From assembly GCF_009827445.1 (NCBI RefSeq), contig NZ_WTYI01000001.1, positions 1,206,381-1,270,380 on the forward strand: a DNA stretch of 64,000 bases, read 5' to 3'. How positions within the stretch are numbered: position 1 is the stretch's first letter; each line of letters opens with the position of its first letter. A model generated the notes under the pieces. The model worked only from the letters and a program-made list of their open reading frames with translations. It was not told the DNA's origin and did no database searches. Position numbers and translations under genes: made by a program. Shown piece by piece: positions 16,086-25,040 of this stretch. Source of the stretch: Qipengyuania aquimaris. Lineage in GTDB: Bacteria > Pseudomonadota > Alphaproteobacteria > Sphingomonadales > Sphingomonadaceae.

Positions 16086-17071
16086 GCGATCTTGCCGCCA
16101 TGATTGGCACGGATGTCGTCGGGAATATTGGCGGCAAACCATTCGGCTACCGGTGCAAGCGCCTCGTGCTTCAAATCCCGCTCCATCGCTTCCCAGACGC
16201 GCGGGATCATCGTGAGATAGCGCGGCTTCGCATCGCGCTTGAACAGGCGCGTGAAGATGCCAACGATCTTGGCATTGCGCTGCGCTCCGAGACGGGCGTA
16301 GTCGGCCTCGAAATGCTCGTCCGCACTCGCAGCGAGGCGATATCTGTCGAGCATGGCCGTTTCGAGGTCGGTCGACACGTCGCGGCGTGCATCCTGTAGC
16401 AGGCTGACGAGATCGTAGGCCTTGTGGCCGACAAGCGCATCCTGGAAATCGATCAGGCCCTGCTCACCGCCCGACTTTCCGGGTTCCAGCAGCATGATGT
16501 TCTCCGCGTGATAATCGCGCAGGACGCTCACCCCGGGTTGCTGGCGTGCGAGCATCGGCGACAAGGCCTTGTCCCACGCTTCGCGCCACCCGTCCTCGTC
16601 GACCGTCAGGCCGGCAGCCGGACAGAACCATTCGACGAACAGGCCGGCTTCGCGCTGATAGACGGCCATGTCATAGGGCTCGAAAGGACCGGGCGGCAGC
16701 TTGTGCAGGTCCACCAGTGCATCGATGGCCTGCGCGTAGACCGCGTGCTCGTCCTGGGGATTGGCGTCGATCCATTCCTTCATTCGCTGGTCGCCGAAAT
16801 CCTCTGTGAGGATCCAGCCCCTGTCCGCGCGTTCTGCCAGGATTGCCGGAGCACGCATGCCGTGTTCGGCCAGCCATTTCGCCACGTGGAGAAACGGCTT
16901 GGGGTCTTCCTCCGGCGGCGGCGCGTGCATCAGAATGGCGCTGCGACCACCCATGCGCAGGCGGAAATAGCGGCGGAAGCTGGCGTCGCCCACCAGCGGG
17001 GCGATTTCGGCGCCCTGCCATGCAGTGTCGCCAAGGAAGTCGTGAATGCCGTCGGGCAGCGTATCGCTCAT
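16082..17071 (-). CDS. amgK: Anomeric MurNAc/GlcNAc kinase (aminoglycoside phosphotransferase fold)
   Basis: The protein phosphorylates the anomeric hydroxyl of MurNAc or GlcNAc in cell-wall recycling. It has a kinase-like fold: GDASFRRYFRLRMGGRSAIL (nucleotide-binding strands), then VLRDYHAENIML as catalytic loop and LIDFQDALVGHKAYDLVSL as the metal-binding DFQ motif. The ATG at 17071 gives a four-base overlap with the tsaE stop codon and is chosen over the frame start at 17089. The gene lies between tsaE and murU. Confidence 0.86.
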   Translation of the reverse strand: MSDTLPDGIHDFLGDTAWQGAEIAPLVGDASFRRYFRLRMGGRSAILMHAPPPEEDPKPFLHVAKWLAEHGMRAPAILAERADRGWILTEDFGDQRMKEWIDANPQDEHAVYAQAIDALVDLHKLPPGPFEPYDMAVYQREAGLFVEWFCPAAGLTVDEDGWREAWDKALSPMLARQQPGVSVLRDYHAENIMLLEPGKSGGEQGLIDFQDALVGHKAYDLVSLLQDARRDVSTDLETAMLDRYRLAASADEHFEADYARLGAQRNAKIVGIFTRLFKRDAKPRYLTMIPRVWEAMERDLKHEALAPVAEWFAANIPDDIRANHGGKIA

Positions 17072-17517
17072 GGCTTCCGGCTTTGCCAAGCTTCGCCTGC
17101 ATTAACAACGGCCCTGCGCCCCTCACCCCCATTTTCTCCCACCGTTTGCAGCGTGATTTCGAGGCAGGTCGCCTCATGGGAAAATCCGCCTGCATGGTCG
17201 GGCCATTCGGCGAGCAGCGCGGCGCCCTCGCGGTAATCGTCGAGGCCGATCTCTTCGGCTTCGGACGGATGCTCCAGACGGTAGAAATCCGCATGAACGA
17301 GCGGCACGCGCAAATGATCGTAGGTCTCGACGATCGTGAAGGTCGGCGACGGCACCTCCCCTTCGTGACCCAGCGCCGAGATGATCGCGCGGGCGAGCGT
17401 GGTCTTGCCCGCGCCCAGCCCTCCCGACAGCGCCACGACATCGCCGGGCTGCAACTTCGCGGCGATCCTGGCGCCGAACACATCCATCGCGGCGAGATCG
17501 GGCAGGTCGACTATCAC
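17068..17517 (-). CDS. tsaE: tRNA threonylcarbamoyladenosine biosynthesis ATPase TsaE
   Basis: TsaE is the small ATPase that drives the TsaBD cycle for t6A37 modification of ANN-decoding tRNAs. The 149-residue protein has a Walker A GGLGAGKTT at 32-40, the switch-like SPTFTIVETY and the HADFYRL Walker B-like segment. The start is GTG at 17517, overlapping the divL stop by four bases. The C-terminus beyond residue 125 is variable. The gene sits between divL and amgK in a tightly overlapping operon. Confidence 0.93.
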   Translation of the reverse strand: MIVDLPDLAAMDVFGARIAAKLQPGDVVALSGGLGAGKTTLARAIISALGHEGEVPSPTFTIVETYDHLRVPLVHADFYRLEHPSEAEEIGLDDYREGAALLAEWPDHAGGFSHEATCLEITLQTVGENGGEGRRAVVNAGEAWQSRKP

Positions 17518-19859
17518 GGTAGCGTAATGACCGCGCTGGTCCCGGCGTTGCGCCGGCTCTGGATATCGAGCGTGCCGCCATGAGCCTCGACCAGTTGGCG
17601 CGCGAGCGGGATCCCGAGACCGTGGCGACGCTCGATGCCCTTACCGTCGGCGGACATGCGGATACCTTCGAGCGCGCGGGCCAGTTCATGCTGGCTCATC
17701 CCGCGCCCGGTATCATTGATCGCAATGCGATTGAGGCCGCGCTGCTTGGCGACATCGATCACGATCTTCCCGCCCTGCGGCGTATTATTGATCGCATTGT
17801 CGAGCAATTGTCCGAGCGCGCGCTGCAATTGCTGCTGGTCGGCATCGACCACCTTGTTCGCATTGCCCTTCAGATCGAGCGTCAGCCCACCGTCGAGGAT
17901 CGCCTGTTCGCGCTTGCGCACGATGCGGGTCAGCAGCGGCAACAGTTCGACGCGCTGTTTGCGCAGCGGCATGAGGCCGGCCTCGGACTGCGACAGGTCG
18001 AGCACGTTTTCCACCTGCTCGGTCAGCTTGCCGACCGACTGGGTGATTGCAGCTACATACTCCGCGGCTTGCGGAGACAATTCACCGGCCAGCCCGCTTT
18101 CCAGCATCTCGGCGAAACCACCGATCGTGGTCAGCGGGGTGCGGAATTCGTAGCTCATATTGGCGAGGAAGCGGGTCATGACCGCATCGGCCTCTTCGAG
18201 CGCGCGATTGCGTTCCCGCAGTGCCTCTTCCGCCTGCTGCGAAGCGGTGACGTCGAGGACGGTAAGGAGGCCGTTGCCGTCCGGCAGCGGCACGCCGGCA
18301 TAATCGAGCGTGCGACCGTCAGCGAGCTCGATCCGGCCTTCGCGGTTCTTGCGATCCAGCGTTGCGGATCGGATGGTCTGGCCGATCTGCGCAATCGCCT
18401 TGGGGTCGGCGAGCTGGCCCGCAATTGCCTCGAGCAATTCTTCGGCCTGCGGATGGTTGTCCAGAACTTCGCCATCGAGGCCCCACGCCTTGGGAAAGCC
18501 ACGATTCCACAATTCGAGGTGTCCGTCAGGCGCGAAGACGGCAAGTGCTTCGAACAGGCTGTCGAAGGTCGCGGTTCGCGTGCGCAGCAGAGTGTCGCGC
18601 GTGGCGGAAAGGGCGAGCTGCTCGGTCCGGTCTTCCGCGATCATCACCAGTCCGCCGTCGGGAAGCGGCTGCGCGATGACGCGCAGGTGCGTTCCATCCG
18701 GCAGCGGCCAGGCCATTTCCTCCGGGTCGTCGCGCTGGAACCATTCGACCAGTTCGCCGCGCCATGCGGGGAAGTCACGCACTTCGGGAATACGGCCGTT
18801 CTCGCGCGCGACCATCAGCATCTGCTCGAAGCTGGTGCGCTCGTTCACCACGCCGGGCGGGAGCGAGAAGGTCCGGTGGAACGGCTGGTTCGCAAAGGTC
18901 ATGCGGCGGCGCGCGTCGAACTGCGCCACGCCGATCGAGAGCTGGTCGAGCATCGAGCGCTGCGCTTCGCGGAAAGCGCGGAATTCGCGGGCCTGCTCTT
19001 CCATCTCCTCGATGTCGACGGCGTATCCGGCGATACCTTCGCCGACGAGCGGCAAATCAGTCACGCGGATCGTGCGACGCGCGTCCTTGATCGTGGCGGA
19101 GACGATCCGTTCGATCGGTTGGCGGCGATCGGCGGCCTGCTGCGCGACCTCTGCCGCAGTGCGCCCACCCACGCGCTCGACCAGTTCAACCTGTTCAGTC
19201 ACGACTTGGTCGGCGCTTTCACCGCCCACCGCTTCGACATAGGCGCGGTTGACGAGGCGCAGGTGCATGTCGGCACCGCGGAACCACATCGGCATCGGCG
19301 CGGCTTCGATCAGGCCGACGAGCGCGCCGAAATCGTCGCGGGCGCGTGCCGCCTCTTCTTCCAGCCGGGCGAGTTCGTCTTCGGTCTCGGTAAAATCGAA
19401 CACCCAGATCAGCGCAGCGCCGCTCGGCGAAACGGCGGGATCCGCCAAGGCGCCGCGCATGGCCAGCATCTTACCCGACCCGGGAGGCCGCAGGGAAAGC
19501 TTGAACGGCTTGGCCGTGCGCTGCGTGCGACGGACCAGGGTGGAGAGTTCCTCGATCTGTTCGTCGGAAAGGCCGGTGCCGTCTTCGCGTGCGAGTTCGC
19601 TGAGGTATTCGGGCACCCGCTCCAGACCGAGCCAGCGCGCCAGCCGGTCGGGCGCCTCAATCCGGCCGTCGGTCCGCACCGTCAGGGGAATGGCAGGCCC
19701 CTCCTCGACCATGCGCGCGAGGCGCAGGGCGGCCTTGCGATGGGCCTCGGCGGCCTGCGCCCGCGTCGTCGCGCGCAACATCAGCCACACGGCCGCGCCG
19801 GTCCAGACTGCCAGCAGCAGTCCGATCAGGGCCAGGAGGGTCGGCGAAACTTCCATCAT
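17514..19859 (-). CDS. divL: DivL-type pseudo-histidine kinase with tyrosine in the phosphoacceptor position
   Basis: The protein has an N-terminal membrane helix (LLALIGLLLAVWTGAAVWLM), several PAS domains over residues 130-540, a DHp helix and an ATPase domain with LGQLLDNAINNTPQGG, NDTGRGMS and HGLGIPLARQLV. In the H-box the usual MSHELRTPL reads MSYEFRTPL: tyrosine codon TAC at 18152-18150. That substitution is the hallmark of Caulobacter DivL, which senses DivK and controls CckA and so CtrA during the cell cycle. The start is set at the first of two adjacent ATGs; one codon later is possible. It overlaps tsaE. Confidence 0.87.
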   Translation of the reverse strand: MMEVSPTLLALIGLLLAVWTGAAVWLMLRATTRAQAAEAHRKAALRLARMVEEGPAIPLTVRTDGRIEAPDRLARWLGLERVPEYLSELAREDGTGLSDEQIEELSTLVRRTQRTAKPFKLSLRPPGSGKMLAMRGALADPAVSPSGAALIWVFDFTETEDELARLEEEAARARDDFGALVGLIEAAPMPMWFRGADMHLRLVNRAYVEAVGGESADQVVTEQVELVERVGGRTAAEVAQQAADRRQPIERIVSATIKDARRTIRVTDLPLVGEGIAGYAVDIEEMEEQAREFRAFREAQRSMLDQLSIGVAQFDARRRMTFANQPFHRTFSLPPGVVNERTSFEQMLMVARENGRIPEVRDFPAWRGELVEWFQRDDPEEMAWPLPDGTHLRVIAQPLPDGGLVMIAEDRTEQLALSATRDTLLRTRTATFDSLFEALAVFAPDGHLELWNRGFPKAWGLDGEVLDNHPQAEELLEAIAGQLADPKAIAQIGQTIRSATLDRKNREGRIELADGRTLDYAGVPLPDGNGLLTVLDVTASQQAEEALRERNRALEEADAVMTRFLANMSYEFRTPLTTIGGFAEMLESGLAGELSPQAAEYVAAITQSVGKLTEQVENVLDLSQSEAGLMPLRKQRVELLPLLTRIVRKREQAILDGGLTLDLKGNANKVVDADQQQLQRALGQLLDNAINNTPQGGKIVIDVAKQRGLNRIAINDTGRGMSQHELARALEGIRMSADGKGIERRHGLGIPLARQLVEAHGGTLDIQSRRNAGTSAVITLP

Positions 19860-19877
19860 TCGCCAGCTATGCGTGCA

Positions 19878-19903
19878 GCGGCGGGGATGCAATGCCCCGC
19901 CGC
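19878..19903. terminator. Strong GC hairpin between ahcY and divL
   Basis: The nine-base arms GCGGCGGGG and CCCCGCCGC enclose an eight-base loop. It lies 19 bases before the divL start, so it may separate ahcY transcription from divL or fold in the divL leader. There is no T-run on either side. Confidence 0.5.
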
Positions 19904-19920
19904 CTCACATGATTGAATAA

Positions 19921-19936
19921 CCCGCCGAAAAGCGGG
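19921..19936 (-). terminator. Probable ahcY terminator
   Basis: On the minus strand GATTCCCGC-TTTTCG-GCGGGTTATT forms a short hairpin ten bases past the ahcY stop codon, followed by a T-rich stretch. Together with the next hairpin it should end most ahcY transcripts. Confidence 0.55.
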
Positions 19937-19945
19937 AATCGCCGC

Positions 19946-21355
19946 TTAGTAGCGATAATGTTCCGGCTTGAACGGACCTTCGACCGGAACGCCGATATAG
20001 TCCGCCTGCTCCTGGCTCAGCTTGGTGAGCTGGACGCCAAGCTTGTCGAGGTGGAGCGCGGCGACCTTCTCGTCCAGTTTCTTGGGCAGGACGTAGACGT
20101 CGTTTTCGTATCCGTCGGTGTTTTCCCACAGCTCGATCTGCGCCAGCACCTGGTTTGTGAAGGAACAACTCATCACGAAGCTGGGGTGGCCGGTGGCGCA
20201 GGCGAGGTTCACCAGGCGGCCCTTGGCCAGCACGATGATTTCCTTGCCATCGGGGAACTTCACGAGGTCGGTGCCGGGCTTGAGTTCGGTCCACTCGTAA
20301 TTGTCGAGCGCGGAGATCTGGATCTCGCTGTCGAAGTGACCGATGTTGCACACGATGCTCATCGGCTTCATCGACTTCATGTGCTCTGCCGTGATCACGT
20401 CTTCATTGCCGGTGGTGGTCACGAAGATGTCGGCACGCTTCACGGCGTCTTCCATGGTGACGACTTCGAAACCGTCCATGGCCGCCTGAAGCGCGCAGAT
20501 CGGGTCGATTTCGGTGACGAGTACGCGCGCGCCGCCATTACGCAGCGACTGGGCCGAGCCCTTGCCGACATCGCCGAAGCCGGCAACGCAAGCGACCTTG
20601 CCCGACAGCATGACGTCGGTGGCGCGGCGGATCGCGTCGACCAGCGATTCGCGGCAGCCGTAGAGGTTGTCGAACTTCGACTTGGTCACGCTGTCGTTCA
20701 CGTTGATCGCCGGGAACGGCAGCTTGCCCTGCTTGGCGAGGTGGTAAAGGCGGTGGACGCCAGTGGTGGTTTCTTCCGAAACGCCCTTGATCGCCTTGAC
20801 GCTCTTAGTGAGGTAGCCCGGCTTCTTCGCGACAAACGCCTTGAGCGCGCGCTGCATTTCGATTTCTTCGGCGTTCTGCGGCTCGGGCATTTCCTCGCCT
20901 GCTTCGATACGCGCACCCCACAGGGCGAACATGGTCGCGTCGCCGCCATCGTCGAGGATAAGGTTCGCCGTGCAATCGGGATCTTCATCGGAAGACCAGT
21001 CGAAGATCTTGCCGACATAGTCCCAATATTCGGCAAGGCTTTCGCCCTTCACGGCAAATACGGGAATCTCGTTGGCAGCCATGGCGGCAGCTGCATGGTC
21101 TTGCGTCGAGTAGATGTTGCAAGTCGCCCAGCGCACTTCGGCACCCAGCGCGGTCAGCGTTTCGATCAGCACCGCAGTCTGGATCGTCATGTGGAGCGAG
21201 CCGGTGATACGCGCGCCCTTGAGCGGCTGCGATGCGCCGTATTCCTCGCGCGTTGCCATCAGGCCCGGCATTTCGGTTTCTGCGATACGGATTTCTTCGC
21301 GGCCGTAATCGGCGAGCGAAATGTCTTTGACGACGTAGTCTGTAAACTGGGCCAC
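19946..21355 (-). CDS. ahcY: Adenosylhomocysteinase
   Basis: The enzyme splits S-adenosylhomocysteine to adenosine and homocysteine with bound NAD, relieving inhibition of methyltransferases. Conserved blocks include [20 protein letters not shown], the NAD Rossmann loop [22 protein letters not shown] and the C-terminal KPEHYRY. The GTG at 21355 is preferred because AAAAGGACCGCCA precedes it and it gives the usual length of about 469 residues; the in-frame ATG at 21388 is an alternative. It is the only gene between two hairpin pairs, so it is probably monocistronic. Confidence 0.97.
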   Translation of the reverse strand: MAQFTDYVVKDISLADYGREEIRIAETEMPGLMATREEYGASQPLKGARITGSLHMTIQTAVLIETLTALGAEVRWATCNIYSTQDHAAAAMAANEIPVFAVKGESLAEYWDYVGKIFDWSSDEDPDCTANLILDDGGDATMFALWGARIEAGEEMPEPQNAEEIEMQRALKAFVAKKPGYLTKSVKAIKGVSEETTTGVHRLYHLAKQGKLPFPAINVNDSVTKSKFDNLYGCRESLVDAIRRATDVMLSGKVACVAGFGDVGKGSAQSLRNGGARVLVTEIDPICALQAAMDGFEVVTMEDAVKRADIFVTTTGNEDVITAEHMKSMKPMSIVCNIGHFDSEIQISALDNYEWTELKPGTDLVKFPDGKEIIVLAKGRLVNLACATGHPSFVMSCSFTNQVLAQIELWENTDGYENDVYVLPKKLDEKVAALHLDKLGVQLTKLSQEQADYIGVPVEGPFKPEHYRY

Positions 21356-21404
21356 TGGCGGTCCTTTTCTTGATATGTCCGGATTCATGCGCCGCGCACG
21401 GAAA

Positions 21405-21432
21405 AGGGGCGGCACACAGATGCGCCGCCCCT
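21405..21432. terminator. GC hairpin upstream of ahcY
   Basis: Arms AGGGGCGGC and GCCGCCCCT around a loop of ten bases. It lies between the secreted-protein gene above (21499-21957) and ahcY and may stop readthrough into ahcY. Confidence 0.5.
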
Positions 21433-21446
21433 AGCCCTTCATTTAT

Positions 21447-21479
21447 GGGAGGGCAACAGCGCCCCTCTGCTGCCCTCCC
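21447..21479. terminator. Second GC hairpin upstream of ahcY
   Basis: Arms GGGAGGGCA and TGCCCTCCC around a 15-base loop, 20 bases past the stop codon of the gene at 21499-21957. It is the likely first terminator of that gene, although the T-run is missing. Confidence 0.5.
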
Positions 21480-21498
21480 TCGCGTATCCCGAAAGGCC

Positions 21499-21957
21499 TC
21501 AGCGTCGTGCGTAGCGTCCACCGCTCCGCGGACGCGGTCCGAGCAATTCGTCGGCGGCCTGGGCCAGGACCGCAGGATCTTTGGAACCTGCAAGGTCCGA
21601 CGTGATCTCTTTCAGTTCGGCACAGCCCAGCCACGGGTGTCCCTGCCCGTACTGGTTCGCCATGCCGACGCTGATCTGGTCGAGCTTGCGCTTGGCGCCC
21701 TTGCTTCCGTGACGCTTCACCATGCTCTGCTCCATCCGCCGCGCCGCGCCGTTGAGCGTAGACAGGTGGTTGGAAGAGAATTTGCGATAATGGTGCTGGA
21801 AGTCGTCGCTTCCCATGCGGCACCTCAGCGACGTCACCATCAGCATGATGTCCAGCTTGCGAATCTGCTCATCGCCCGTCCCGGCGCTGGCAGTGGTCGG
21901 CGCGCAAAGCATCGCTGCCGCCGAAGCCGCGAGCGCAAATTTCCTTAAATTTTTCAT
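21499..21957 (-). CDS. Secreted hypothetical protein
   Basis: The 152-residue precursor has a clear Sec signal peptide (MKNLRKFALAASAAAMLCAP, cleavage near TASA-GTGDE). The mature part has two cysteines (in LRCRMGS and WLGCAELKE), probably disulfide-bonded, and a central HHYRKFSSNHLSTLNGAARR helix. I do not recognise a domain. It lies upstream of ahcY on the same strand but is separated from it by two hairpins, so no functional link is implied. The nearest gene on the other side is the divergent peroxiredoxin. Confidence 0.8.
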   Translation of the reverse strand: MKNLRKFALAASAAAMLCAPTTASAGTGDEQIRKLDIMLMVTSLRCRMGSDDFQHHYRKFSSNHLSTLNGAARRMEQSMVKRHGSKGAKRKLDQISVGMANQYGQGHPWLGCAELKEITSDLAGSKDPAVLAQAADELLGPRPRSGGRYARR

Positions 21958-22018
21958 AGTCCCTGGTCTCCCTTCGCGGACGACCCGTTGCCCGCGATGG
22001 AAACCATGAGTGCAAAAA

Positions 22019-22047
22019 TTTACCGGGATTTAAACCCGCGCGGTAAA
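22019..22047. promoter_or_regulatory. Inverted repeat in the divergent intergenic region
   Basis: TTTACC (22019-22024) and GGTAAA (22042-22047) are complementary, with inner GGG/CCC pairing. The palindrome lies between the secreted-protein gene and the peroxiredoxin gene, 88 bases before the latter. It could be an operator or a leader hairpin for either gene. Confidence 0.4.
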
Positions 22048-22134
22048 CTGACGTTAACCACTCGACTCCCTTGCATGCACGGTTCGTCTCTCTACATCGT
22101 GAGTGTGGACGGGAAGACACAGGAGTTTTAACAA

Positions 22135-22614
22135 ATGACAATCGCTGTAGGCGACAGCCTCCCCGATGTAACGCTGGTGAAGGCAACGCCCGATGGACCC
22201 GAGCAGGTCCAGTCGAGCGAGTATTTCAAGGGCAAGACCGTGGCGCTGTTTTCGGTGCCAGGCGCTTTCACGCCCACTTGCTCTGCGCGCCACCTGCCGG
22301 GCTATGTTGAAAAGGCCGATGACCTCAAGGCCAAGGGCGTCGACGAGATTGCCTGCACGGCGGTCAACGACGCATTCGTACTCGGCGCCTGGAAGGGCGC
22401 GAACGAAGCTGGCGAAGTGACCATGCTGGCAGACGGCAATGCCGATTTCGCCGAAGCCGTCGGCCTCACCATGGACGGTTCAGGCTTCGGCATGGGCAAG
22501 CGCGGTCAGCGCTACTCAATGCTGGTCGAAGACGGCGTTGTGAAACAGCTCAACGTGGAAGCGCCGGGCGATTTCTCGGTATCGAGCGCGGAGCACATGC
22601 TCGGCCAGATATAA
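22135..22614 (+). CDS. Peroxiredoxin, Prx5 group
   Basis: The 159-residue thiol peroxidase reduces hydrogen and organic peroxides. The peroxidatic cysteine is C49 in VPGAFTPTCS, with the conserved Pro/Thr network. A second cysteine is C74 in EIACTAVND; the far C-terminal resolving cysteine of atypical two-cysteine forms is absent, so a glutaredoxin or glutathione may resolve it, as known for the bacterial Grx-Prx relatives. CAGGAG lies before the ATG. It stands alone with a divergent neighbour. Confidence 0.92.
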   Translation: MTIAVGDSLPDVTLVKATPDGPEQVQSSEYFKGKTVALFSVPGAFTPTCSARHLPGYVEKADDLKAKGVDEIACTAVNDAFVLGAWKGANEAGEVTMLADGNADFAEAVGLTMDGSGFGMGKRGQRYSMLVEDGVVKQLNVEAPGDFSVSSAEHMLGQI

Positions 22615-22693
22615 CCTGCATCACCTGTCCCGATTGCGGACAAAGCGGCGCCCCGTCTTGCCTCACGGCACGGCGGGGCGCAGTCTTTCGTGC

Positions 22694-22954
22694 ATGACGC
22701 AGGGGAAAGACAGCAGCGACGAGAACTTCGGCATCCTTTTGGGATGGAGCTCGTCACCGGCGGGCGAGCGCATCGCGCTCAAGATGCAAAGCACCCGAAA
22801 GGTCGTCGAGAGCGAAGAGGATGTGCGCGAGTATCGCTATTTCCTGAGCAAGGAACAGGCGGTCCAGCTGGGCAACTACCTCTACACCCTCGCCGGAGAA
22901 ACGGCGCCGGTCCGCAAGAAGCGCGGGCTTATCGAAAGAATGTTCGGCGCATAG
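22694..22954 (+). CDS. Small hypothetical protein
   Basis: The 86-residue cytoplasmic protein starts MTQGKDSSDENFGILLGWSS. The core EDVREYRYFLSKEQAVQLGN looks like a short helical unit. The basic C-terminus is RKKRGLIERMFGA. I do not recognise a family. The ATG at 22694 is chosen because the longer frame starts within the preceding gene's trailer. It is 79 bases below the peroxiredoxin gene on the same strand and could be co-transcribed. Confidence 0.65.
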   Translation: MTQGKDSSDENFGILLGWSSSPAGERIALKMQSTRKVVESEEDVREYRYFLSKEQAVQLGNYLYTLAGETAPVRKKRGLIERMFGA

Positions 22955-23041
22955 CAGCGGTCGCGGCCGAGCCACCACGTTGGCGATTTTCGAGGTGAGC
23001 GAGGGAAGGTTGACCCTTCCCCGGCTAACGAAGGTTCGACC

Positions 23042-24349
23042 TCATTCTACCGTAACCGAAACGGAGCGCCCGTAGTCGCGACCGGACCTTCCTTTGATGT
23101 AGTCGGCCATGAGATCATAATATCCCGGCGTGACACGAAAGTATTCGCGCATTCCATCGGGAGATTGCTCGTACTCCCACATGCCGTGATCGGTCTCGGG
23201 AAAAACACGGATCGCAATATCGCTCCCGGAGCGACGAAGGCTCTGGAGGCGTTCAAGCGTGAGGCCGATCGGAGCTTCCCGATCTTCGCCCGCAAGGACC
23301 CAGAGTTGGGGTACCTCAACATCCCGCAGGACGCTCATCGGCTCTAGCGACCAATCGATATCGAGATCGTTGAACCGGGGCACGCCCTCTTGCCGAAGCT
23401 GTTCAACGGGCGTGTTGAGAAAAACACCCGTGTAGCCGCCGCGTATGAGCTGGAACCATGGTTCGGAAGCATATTGCTGCTGGATTGCCGCCAGCTCGTC
23501 CAGACCGTCCTTATAGTCCGAAGACGCCACCCGCGCCGTGACGTCGGTGATATTCTGCGCGATCGCGAGGACATCCTTCCCATAGCCGGCGTCGCGAAGT
23601 TCCTTTTGCACCTGGCTGGCGTCTTCTTCACGAATATCTGCGACGAGGCCGTAGCCGATAGCGATGAAGTCGGCCTGCGACCGTTCTGCAGCTAGCGGAG
23701 CGACCCATCCTCCCTGGCTCAGACCGACCAGCCCGAAGCGGCCGAACCGTCCCGCCGCCAGACGCTTCGCCTCCATCGATGCGGCAACCAGATCGCCGGC
23801 CAGACGCGGGAAATTTTGCGAATAGCGCCCTTCCGACTGCCCAGTGCCTCGTTTGTCGAAAACGAATACCGAAATGCCCCTCCCAAGCATTTGATACGGA
23901 TCGCGGACCGCCTCTATCCACCCTGTCGGTTCGGAACCATGCGCATATGCAATAAGAGGTGTGTCTCCGTCGGCATCGGCAGGTTCGAGTAGTTGTCCAG
24001 CCAGCATCACCTCACCGGAGGCGAAGCGCGTGTTCGTCACCCGTATCGGTATCGTGGACCAGACATGTTCGCCGTTGACGAGAACGGAGCCTTTCCCGCA
24101 TCGAACGACTTCGTCAGGTTCCTCGGTCGATCCGATCCGGCCATCCTCGAAGGCGTAGCTAAAGCCGTCTTGAGACCGCGTGATAGCGACGAAACGACCG
24201 CTCGGCTCACCATAAATGCCGACCTCGCATGGACCCGAAGAAAAGGCGGCTGTCGTGGCCTGGGCGCTGGCAGACACCACCTCTGTCGGCGAGGTGCCGC
24301 AGGCTGTCAGTGTTAGGAGGCTCAATCCGATCAGATGTTTTGGTGACAT
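23042..24349 (-). CDS. Alpha/beta-hydrolase lipoprotein
   Basis: The 435-residue precursor has a signal peptide with lipobox LTAC at residues 13-16 (MSPKHLIGLSLLTLTACG), so it is probably an outer- or inner-membrane lipoprotein facing the periplasm. The hydrolase domain shows the strand AYAHGSEPTGW, the arm FDKRGTGQSEGRY, the nucleophile elbow GLSQGGW and a late DHGMWEY histidine. The preceding N-terminal beta domain is unlike simple esterases and resembles secreted peptidase-like hydrolases. Substrate unknown. The ATG at 24349 gives the best signal peptide; five extra codons are possible. Confidence 0.82.
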   Translation of the reverse strand: MSPKHLIGLSLLTLTACGTSPTEVVSASAQATTAAFSSGPCEVGIYGEPSGRFVAITRSQDGFSYAFEDGRIGSTEEPDEVVRCGKGSVLVNGEHVWSTIPIRVTNTRFASGEVMLAGQLLEPADADGDTPLIAYAHGSEPTGWIEAVRDPYQMLGRGISVFVFDKRGTGQSEGRYSQNFPRLAGDLVAASMEAKRLAAGRFGRFGLVGLSQGGWVAPLAAERSQADFIAIGYGLVADIREEDASQVQKELRDAGYGKDVLAIAQNITDVTARVASSDYKDGLDELAAIQQQYASEPWFQLIRGGYTGVFLNTPVEQLRQEGVPRFNDLDIDWSLEPMSVLRDVEVPQLWVLAGEDREAPIGLTLERLQSLRRSGSDIAIRVFPETDHGMWEYEQSPDGMREYFRVTPGYYDLMADYIKGRSGRDYGRSVSVTVE

Positions 24350-24428
24350 ACACGGATAATACACCTAAGCGGATGAGACGCAACTACCTGTTGAAGTCAT
24401 GCACCAAGCTCTACCGCGCCTCTGACGC

Positions 24429-25040
24429 TCAGCCATACCCCATCAGGCTCAGCACTTCCTTGCGGCTGCGCTGGTCTTCGAGGAAGGTGCCCATCATGCG
24501 GCTGGTGATCATGCCGACGCCGGGCGTGCGCACGCCGCGGGCGGTCATGCAGCTGTGCGAGGCTTCGATCACCACAGCGACGCCCTGGGGCTGCAAATGC
24601 TCCCAGATACAATCGGCGACCTCGGCGGTCAGGCGCTCCTGCACCTGCAGGCGGCGCGCGAAGCCGTGGAGGACGCGGGCGAGTTTCGAGATGCCCACCA
24701 CACGGTCGTTCGGCAGGTAGGCGATGGCCGCCTTGCCGATGATCGGGGCCATGTGGTGTTCGCAATGCGACTGGAACGGAATGTCCTTGAGCAGGACGAT
24801 CTCGTTATACCCGCCGACCTCTTCGAAAACGCGGCTCAGGTGGTAGGAAGGGTCTTCGGTATAGCCGAGACAGTATTCCTTCCACGCGCGCGCGACGCGC
24901 GCGGGCGTATCGAGAAGACCTTCGCGGGTGGGATCGTCTCCGGTCCACTCGATCAGGGTGCGGATCGCGTCCTGCACGTGTTCCGGTACCGGCGGCTTGC
25001 CGCGCGGATCGTCTTCGTCTGGACCTACAAGGCTGCTCAC
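24429..25040 (-). CDS. folE: GTP cyclohydrolase I
   Basis: FolE makes dihydroneopterin triphosphate from GTP, the first step of folate synthesis, as a homodecamer with zinc. Zinc ligands lie in SHCEHHMAPI and SCMTARG; HGFARRLQVQERLT and the C-terminal RKEVLSLMGYG are canonical. I choose the GTG at 25040, which overlaps the stop codon of the phospholipase gene by four bases and has good spacing from an AAGGGAAG sequence; GTG at 25049 is the alternative. The two genes are likely one operon. Confidence 0.95.
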   Translation of the reverse strand: MSSLVGPDEDDPRGKPPVPEHVQDAIRTLIEWTGDDPTREGLLDTPARVARAWKEYCLGYTEDPSYHLSRVFEEVGGYNEIVLLKDIPFQSHCEHHMAPIIGKAAIAYLPNDRVVGISKLARVLHGFARRLQVQERLTAEVADCIWEHLQPQGVAVVIEASHSCMTARGVRTPGVGMITSRMMGTFLEDQRSRKEVLSLMGYG

